From Oscillospiraceae bacterium (GTDB lineage: Bacteria > Bacillota > Clostridia > Saccharofermentanales > Saccharofermentanaceae), in NCBI GenBank assembly GCA_902803695.1, contig CADCQX010000404.1:1-6276 (forward strand): a stretch of DNA of 6,276 nt, in the 5' to 3' direction. The position numbers and the translations under genes are program-made. The notes under the pieces were generated by a model, which was given only the letters and a program-made list of their open reading frames with translations, had not been told where the DNA came from and did not search any database. Shown one piece after another: positions 1 through 3,861 of this stretch; position 1 is the stretch's first letter, and the number at the start of each line of letters is the position of its first letter.

Positions 1-14
1 GAAGGCGCGCTCGG

Positions 15-908
15 ATGAAGGCGACGTTTCATCTGCCGGGACTCTTTGAGTTTTACGAGCTCTACCGCCTGTTCCTGCCGCTGTTTTCCGAGCACCGGGA
101 GTATTTCTACGACTGGTGTGAGATCGGCTCCGTCTACGGCGCGCCTGCCGACTGCCTCTGGGGCGGCGGCCGTGTCGGCTTCGGTGATGAATCGCCCGAG
201 AACGTCGCCGCACTTATGAATGAATACAAGATCTCCTCCAGGCTTACCTTCAGTAATTCGCTTATTACTAAGGAACATCTGTCTGACAAGAAGTGCAATT
301 TCCTGTGTTCTCTTTTCGAGAAAAAAGACTCAGTTCAAAACGGAGTCATTATCTATTCCGACATACTGCTTGATTACATAAAGCAGAATTATCCTGACTT
401 TTATTTCGTCTCATCAACGACAAAAGTCATCACGGATTTTAATGAATTCAAAAAAGAACTGGACCGCGAAGATTATCGTTTTGTCGTTCCTGATTTCAGG
501 CTCAACAAAGAATTCGATAAACTGAATTCCTTATCACAAATTCAGAAAGATAAAGTCGAATTTTTATGTAACGAATGCTGCTGGTTTGATTGTTTCGACC
601 GCAAGAACTGCTACGAAAACGTCTCCAGAAAAAGCCTCGGCGAAGATGTGGAAAATCATATCTGCGTTTCTCCTGATGCATCAAAAGGCTATCGTTTTTC
701 CGATGCGATGAATAATCCGGGATTTATCGGTATAGATGATATCCGGACAAAATTCATGCCGTCAGGCTTCAGCAATTTCAAGATCGAAGGGAGAAGTCTC
801 GGAAGCGCAGTCATACTGGAATTTCTGCTTTACTATATGACCAAACCAGAGTTCCAGCTTAGGGTCAGAGAAGAGATCTATCTGGACAGCATGTTGGACA
901 TTTTCTGA
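15..908 (+). CDS. Conserved clostridial protein with cysteine cluster, possible U32-like TIM barrel
   Basis: This encodes a 297-aa soluble protein with no signal peptide or membrane segment. Hydrophobic strand-like segments recur in beta/alpha order (VIIYSD ~111-116, FYFVSST ~129-135, FVVPDF ~156-161, VEFLCNECC ~181-189), which suggests a TIM-barrel-like fold. A cysteine cluster follows the last of these (C185, C188, C189, C193, C199, with C217 further on) and could bind a metal or an Fe-S cluster. The C-terminal part (KIEGRSLGSA, then YYMTKPE and VREEIYLDSMLDIF) reads as a highly conserved family end. From memory it resembles hypothetical proteins common in Clostridia and, more distantly, peptidase U32-type proteins; this is recognition, not a search, and no reaction is assigned. 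The ATG at 15 is chosen because MKATFHLPGLFEFYELY looks like the natural family start, but the frame is open to the window edge and only a weak GAAGG precedes it, so a further upstream start cannot be excluded. The first ~200 bp are strikingly GC-rich compared with the remainder. Confidence 0.8.
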   Translation: MKATFHLPGLFEFYELYRLFLPLFSEHREYFYDWCEIGSVYGAPADCLWGGGRVGFGDESPENVAALMNEYKISSRLTFSNSLITKEHLSDKKCNFLCSLFEKKDSVQNGVIIYSDILLDYIKQNYPDFYFVSSTTKVITDFNEFKKELDREDYRFVVPDFRLNKEFDKLNSLSQIQKDKVEFLCNECCWFDCFDRKNCYENVSRKSLGEDVENHICVSPDASKGYRFSDAMNNPGFIGIDDIRTKFMPSGFSNFKIEGRSLGSAVILEFLLYYMTKPEFQLRVREEIYLDSMLDIF

Positions 909-943
909 CAATATTTTCCTGTTCCTTTCTTAAAACAAAGATG

Positions 944-975
944 TTATCATTTCTTTAGAACTTGTCATTTCTTTG
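944..975 (+). repeat. Direct repeat with 18-bp period upstream of the unknown operon
   Basis: TTATCATTTCTTTA (944-957) recurs as TTGTCATTTCTTTG (962-975), with 12 of 14 positions identical and a period of 18 bp. The second copy runs into the probable -35 box. Two similar sites less than two helical turns apart, just ahead of a promoter, could be tandem binding sites for a regulator. The repeat is seen directly; the regulatory role is inference, and AT-rich chance similarity remains possible. Confidence 0.45.
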
Positions 976-979
976 ACAA
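962..979 (+). promoter_or_regulatory. Inverted repeat overlapping the -35 box, possible operator
   Basis: TTGTCA (962-967) and TGACAA (974-979) form a perfect 6-bp inverted repeat around a 6-base centre (TTTCTT). The right arm lies within the TTGACA hexamer at 973-978, so a dimeric regulator bound here would compete with RNA polymerase. The symmetry is seen directly; the operator role is inferred. Confidence 0.4.
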
Positions 980-1001
980 TAGGAATCGCATCGCATAAAT
1001 C
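973..1001 (+). promoter_or_regulatory. Probable sigma-A promoter for the two-gene unknown operon
   Basis: A perfect -35 hexamer TTGACA lies at 973-978. The -10 box is weak: TAAATC at 996-1001 with a 17-bp spacer, or CATAAA at 994-999 with a 15-bp spacer. This would start transcription around 1007-1010, leaving a 5' leader of roughly 65-70 bases before the ATG at 1076. The strong -35 and poor -10 would suit an activated or conditional promoter. No terminator was found after the preceding gene, so some readthrough into this operon is possible. Confidence 0.5.
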
Positions 1002-1057
1002 TTTATCCCAAAAACAGCCTTATATACGCAGTTTCAGGCGGGTAGAGTACTCTTCGG

Positions 1058-1064
1058 AAAGGAG
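1058..1064 (+). promoter_or_regulatory. Ribosome binding site of the 428-aa protein gene
   Basis: AAAGGAG ends 11 bases before the ATG at 1076, somewhat longer spacing than usual, but it supports that ATG over the next in-frame ATG at 1121. The preceding CTCTT (1050-1054) can pair with AGGAG (1060-1064), including one G-U pair, around a 5-base loop, so the site may be partly masked in the mRNA. A perfect palindrome AGAGTACTCT (1044-1053) sits immediately upstream. Confidence 0.75.
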
Positions 1065-1075
1065 ATATAACAGGC

Positions 1076-2362
1076 ATGGTAGACGCCAGTACATTTACGG
1101 TTGATGAAAACAACCTGACCATGAGAATCCAACAGGCAGAGATGTATCTCAAGGAATTTGAGAACGAAGTAAAAAGAGCACAGGGAGGCACTCCGATCTT
1201 CCGTTCAAGAGAGGATGCTCTATCCAGGATCAAGATCCTCAATGAGTTTGCTCCTAATGATCCGAGAGTTAAAGAACTATTTCAAAGAGCAAGTAAATGC
1301 GTCACAGGTTCAGCAGGTAACTTCAAGGACATTACCGATGACATGATCGCATATCTTAAGAATGAAGAACAATTTGTTGCAGAGTTCAGTAAGAAGAGTG
1401 AGCAAGCTTGGAATGATTTGGTAGCTCAATATCAGGATAAGATGCTCGAAAAAGTATATCCTGCACCTGATGTTATGAATACGCAACTGGACGATATGGT
1501 TGGTAAATATGTAGTCCTGGATGATGTTCAATATCCGTTGAATCAATTTATGGGTATGACAGGTGAATTTATTCATGTTGGACAAAGATCTACAGGTATG
1601 TATTTCGTAAAGATCGATTCAAGAAGATGGCTAGGACCTTATGAAGCAATAAAGCGCTATAGAAGACAGGTTGACAGTACTATGGCCGAAGTCACAAAAT
1701 GGACAGTTCTTGGAGAAATCACGAGTATAGCTATGGAAATACCTCAGGCAGGTGAAGAAAAAGTCGGAAGCCTGGTATATGCAACAGTAGTTGAACCAGT
1801 TGCTCTATATGTGCCAGGACATGTAGTGGGTATTTATTCAGCCGAACACGAAAAGAGCGGATATTTTTATGGCGAGGATGACGTTGCTTCTATTAAGGAA
1901 GGTTGGTATACGGTTAAGTCTGTTCCTGACGATGTAACACCTGAAAGACTTGTAGAGATATTCCAGCAGGCTATCAAAGAGAAGAACTATGACCTTTATC
2001 TTGATTGCATCCATCCGGATTTGAAGGAAAGTGATTTCGCAAAGGAAAATATGAGATATCACTGGGATCTTCATCAGGAACGTTTCCATGGCGAATATGT
2101 CTATGCAGAGGTAGATCCGGAGAAGACAGAGATTGTTGTAGTCAAGGGCTATGACGATACTAATGATCTCAACAACTATTTTATGTCGAAAGAGGATCAG
2201 GAGAAGATCGCTTCGCATTATGGAGATAAGGTTGAATATGCGTATGTTACAACAGTTGCTTACGATATTCACGGAAAGCAGTTGGGAAGTCCTAACAAGA
2301 GAACATTGCAGAGAACTAACGGCGGAAGATGGTACATTCGTGAATACGATGTCAGATTCTAA
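1076..2362 (+). CDS. Unknown soluble protein with helical N-terminus and NTF2-like C-terminus
   Basis: This 428-aa protein has no signal peptide or hydrophobic membrane segment, so it should be cytoplasmic. Three regions can be seen. Residues 1 to ~140 are charged and helical (ALSRIKILNEFAPNDPRVKE looks like a TPR-type or helical-hairpin segment). Residues ~142-285 are beta-rich with many aromatic and valine strands (KYVVLDDVQYP, MYFVKIDSRRW, GSLVYATVVEPVALYVPG). Residues ~288-428 resemble an NTF2/SnoaL-like fold: TPERLVEIFQQAIKEKNYDL opens with a helix followed by long strands, and the chain ends in a strand rich in Arg, Trp and Tyr (GGRWYIREYDVRF). The NTF2-like call is a weak pattern judgement. 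I do not recognise the family, and no catalytic motif stands out. It is the first gene of a two-gene operon, 27 bp before the next gene, which suggests the two products act together. The start is set by AAAGGAG at 1058-1064. Confidence 0.85.
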   Translation: MVDASTFTVDENNLTMRIQQAEMYLKEFENEVKRAQGGTPIFRSREDALSRIKILNEFAPNDPRVKELFQRASKCVTGSAGNFKDITDDMIAYLKNEEQFVAEFSKKSEQAWNDLVAQYQDKMLEKVYPAPDVMNTQLDDMVGKYVVLDDVQYPLNQFMGMTGEFIHVGQRSTGMYFVKIDSRRWLGPYEAIKRYRRQVDSTMAEVTKWTVLGEITSIAMEIPQAGEEKVGSLVYATVVEPVALYVPGHVVGIYSAEHEKSGYFYGEDDVASIKEGWYTVKSVPDDVTPERLVEIFQQAIKEKNYDLYLDCIHPDLKESDFAKENMRYHWDLHQERFHGEYVYAEVDPEKTEIVVVKGYDDTNDLNNYFMSKEDQEKIASHYGDKVEYAYVTTVAYDIHGKQLGSPNKRTLQRTNGGRWYIREYDVRF

Positions 2363-2374
2363 CTAGATATATAC

Positions 2375-2381
2375 AAAGGAG
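2375..2381 (+). promoter_or_regulatory. Ribosome binding site of the 407-aa protein gene
   Basis: AAAGGAG lies 8 bases before the ATG at 2390, inside the short 27-bp gap after the preceding stop codon. There is no room for a separate terminator, so the two genes are most likely co-transcribed. Confidence 0.85.
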
Positions 2382-2389
2382 AATTAACA

Positions 2390-3613
2390 ATGGCTGATTC
2401 TGATACAAAATTGACACCAGAGGAGCTTGCAGAAGCTGAAAAACTATTGAATGATATTAACAACTCTGTAAGGTGGGAAAATGTACAACAAAGTGAAATA
2501 GAAACAGAAATTGGCAATATTGATAAAGCAGCCCTGAAGCTTAATCAGAATTTGAATGAAATAATGAACTCAGCTTCCGGAGTAGATGACCTAGAAGAGA
2601 ACATAGGTAACTTCTATAGTACACTTGATGAAACAAGTTGGCTTGGTTATTTTTTGAGAAAAAATGAGGAAACCTTTGGAAGTGATTTTTCTACTATCGC
2701 GAAAGTGCCGTCAACTCTTGCGGGACTTAACGATGAGGGAAAAGTTCAATACGTGAAGATCAGGAATTATTGGAGCAATTTCAAACAGCTGCAACCGGGT
2801 TTTAATATGATATTGGCGCTGTTAAAAAATATGTTCACTACCTATAAAGCTGCTTGCAGACTTCTTAATATGGGAGAACTTTTCAGCAAGGCAAATCTCA
2901 CCAAGGATAAACTCATGGAGTTAAGCCGTTTTGTCAACGACGTTAATGAGTTTGTTCAGGGAGACTTAATCTATTTGGATCGAAATGCTAAAAACTCAAA
3001 TGAGTACTTAAGTAAGCACGATTGTAAAGATTACGGTGAAAAAGACGAACTTAAGAAACTCAGAACCGCTGATTTCGTCAAAATAGTTGAAGAGTCAAAG
3101 CTACATCAATATGGAAAGTTTACTCCTGTTGGAGAGTATGTTGTAAATAAAGATCTGTATAATCTGTTCTATATGACAGACAGAGTATTCAGAGAATCAG
3201 GAATCGAAATTGATTCCACTGTTATTTCTGTTTATAACGGTTATTACGACGATTGTCAGAAGATATTGGATCTTAAGATGTCGGCAGATCGTGCTAACTG
3301 TCCTGAGCTTGTTTCTATGCTTGATGAGATAGAAGCACTTATTAAAACTATTCAGATGTTTTTTGGAGATGCAAAAAGAGCTATGGAAAAACTTAAGGAC
3401 GGTGGAGATGAATTCCCTTATTGTTTCGCAGGTGGAGTGCCTAATTTACCGAGTGGTCGCAGGGGTCATTTAGCTGAGATAAAAGAGGGCGGTTACAGAG
3501 CCGGCGGATCAAGTTTCTATTTTATTATGGATACAGCATGCGATGCAATTCAGAATTTTTATGCCAGATTCATGAATACAACTATTTGTGGTGATCTTGT
3601 ACGTCCAAAATAA
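2390..3613 (+). CDS. Unknown mostly alpha-helical soluble protein, second gene of the operon
   Basis: This 407-aa protein has no signal peptide and no convincing membrane helix. Residues ~10-85 are acidic, amphipathic and likely coiled-coil forming (alternating Leu/Ile with Glu, Asn and Lys, such as AALKLNQNLNEIMN). The middle (~105-345) is a series of predicted helices (FKQLQPGFNMILALLKNMF, LMELSRFVNDVNEFV, LVSMLDEIEALIKTIQMFF). The C-terminus (~350-407) changes character to a Gly/Pro/Arg-rich stretch (YCFAGGVPNLPSGRRGHL, then EGGYRAGGSSFYF) followed by a last helix and DLVRPK. The glycine-rich segment might be a flexible or ligand-contacting loop, but I see no known nucleotide-binding or catalytic motif and do not recognise the family. 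The operon ends right after it, at the terminator near 3638. The base composition is AT-rich (sampled stretches are ~33-45% GC). A scaffold or partner protein for the upstream product would fit the helical make-up, but this is inference only. Confidence 0.85.
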   Translation: MADSDTKLTPEELAEAEKLLNDINNSVRWENVQQSEIETEIGNIDKAALKLNQNLNEIMNSASGVDDLEENIGNFYSTLDETSWLGYFLRKNEETFGSDFSTIAKVPSTLAGLNDEGKVQYVKIRNYWSNFKQLQPGFNMILALLKNMFTTYKAACRLLNMGELFSKANLTKDKLMELSRFVNDVNEFVQGDLIYLDRNAKNSNEYLSKHDCKDYGEKDELKKLRTADFVKIVEESKLHQYGKFTPVGEYVVNKDLYNLFYMTDRVFRESGIEIDSTVISVYNGYYDDCQKILDLKMSADRANCPELVSMLDEIEALIKTIQMFFGDAKRAMEKLKDGGDEFPYCFAGGVPNLPSGRRGHLAEIKEGGYRAGGSSFYFIMDTACDAIQNFYARFMNTTICGDLVRPK

Positions 3614-3637
3614 ACCATATATCTTAAACTGAATTTA

Positions 3638-3673
3638 CCCTCCTTGCGATAGAAAGCAAGGAGGGATTTTTAT
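3638..3673 (+). terminator. Rho-independent terminator closing the unknown operon
   Basis: A perfect 10-bp stem, CCCTCCTTGC (3638-3647) with GCAAGGAGGG (3656-3665), encloses the 8-base loop GATAGAAA and is followed by ATTTTTAT. It lies 24 bp after the stop codon at 3613 and separates this operon from the secreted-protein gene, which has its own promoter. Confidence 0.95.
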
Positions 3674-3714
3674 AGCGAAAAAACACGGAATGAATCAAAA
3701 ATGATTTAGGTATT

Positions 3715-3743
3715 TTGACGGTCTTTATAGCATGTGCTATACC
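3715..3743 (+). promoter_or_regulatory. Sigma-A promoter with extended -10 for the beta-helix protein gene
   Basis: The -35 box TTGACG (3715-3720, 5 of 6 consensus) and the -10 box TATACC (3738-3743, 4 of 6) are separated by exactly 17 bp. A TGC directly before the -10 box (3735-3737) supplies the extended -10 TGn motif. Transcription should begin near 3750, giving a leader of only about 25 bases that carries the ribosome binding site. The TTG of the -35 box is also the first codon of the longest possible reading frame, which argues strongly against translation starting there. Confidence 0.8.
3726..3741 (+). promoter_or_regulatory. Palindromic operator within the beta-helix gene promoter
   Basis: TATAGCA (3726-3732) and TGCTATA (3735-3741) are perfect 7-bp inverted arms around a 2-base centre (TG). 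The 16-bp element fills the second half of the -35/-10 spacer and covers the TGn and first four bases of the -10 box. A dimeric repressor bound here would directly block RNA polymerase. The regulator is not encoded in this window as far as I can tell, and its family cannot be named from the site alone. Confidence 0.6.
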
Positions 3744-3762
3744 TTTTAGGTCATTTCATTCC

Positions 3763-3769
3763 AAGGAGG
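3763..3769 (+). promoter_or_regulatory. Ribosome binding site fixing the GTG start of the beta-helix protein
   Basis: AAGGAGG is the strongest ribosome binding site in the window. It sits 5 bases before the GTG at 3775 and 29 bases before the in-frame ATG at 3799, which is too far. Together with the signal-peptide layout this selects GTG. An out-of-frame ATG at 3773 overlaps the GTG and is followed at once by TGA. Confidence 0.9.
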
Positions 3770-3774
3770 TATAT

Positions 3775-3861
3775 GTGATTAACCAAAGATTTAAGAAAAT
3801 GGTCGCTACAATCCTTACGATCGGAGCACTGGTGAGCGTGTATGGGGGTACAGTTCATGCG
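3775..3861 (+). other. Sec signal peptide coding segment
   Basis: The first 29 residues show a basic n-region (R5, K7, K8), a hydrophobic core from V10 to about V22, and a small-residue cleavage pattern ending V-H-A before D30. There is no lipobox cysteine at the cleavage site, so this is a type I rather than a lipoprotein signal. Confidence 0.85.

Noticed and set aside
909..943. Terminator after the first gene
   Set aside because: The region is AT-rich but contains no stem of useful length; only a 4-bp CTTT/AAAG match was seen.
1838..2272. Antisense open frame of 144 codons within the 428-aa protein gene
   Set aside because: Ile/Leu/Cys-rich composition typical of a reversed AT-rich gene, with no supporting initiation signals.
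2151..2366. Short + strand frame overlapping the end of the 428-aa protein gene
   Set aside because: Met/Arg/Ile-rich shadow translation without a ribosome binding site; the overlap with the true frame is complete.
3715..3774. Extension of the secreted-protein gene to an upstream TTG start
   Set aside because: The TTG is part of the -35 hexamer, there is no ribosome binding site before it, and the added residues disrupt a normal signal peptide.
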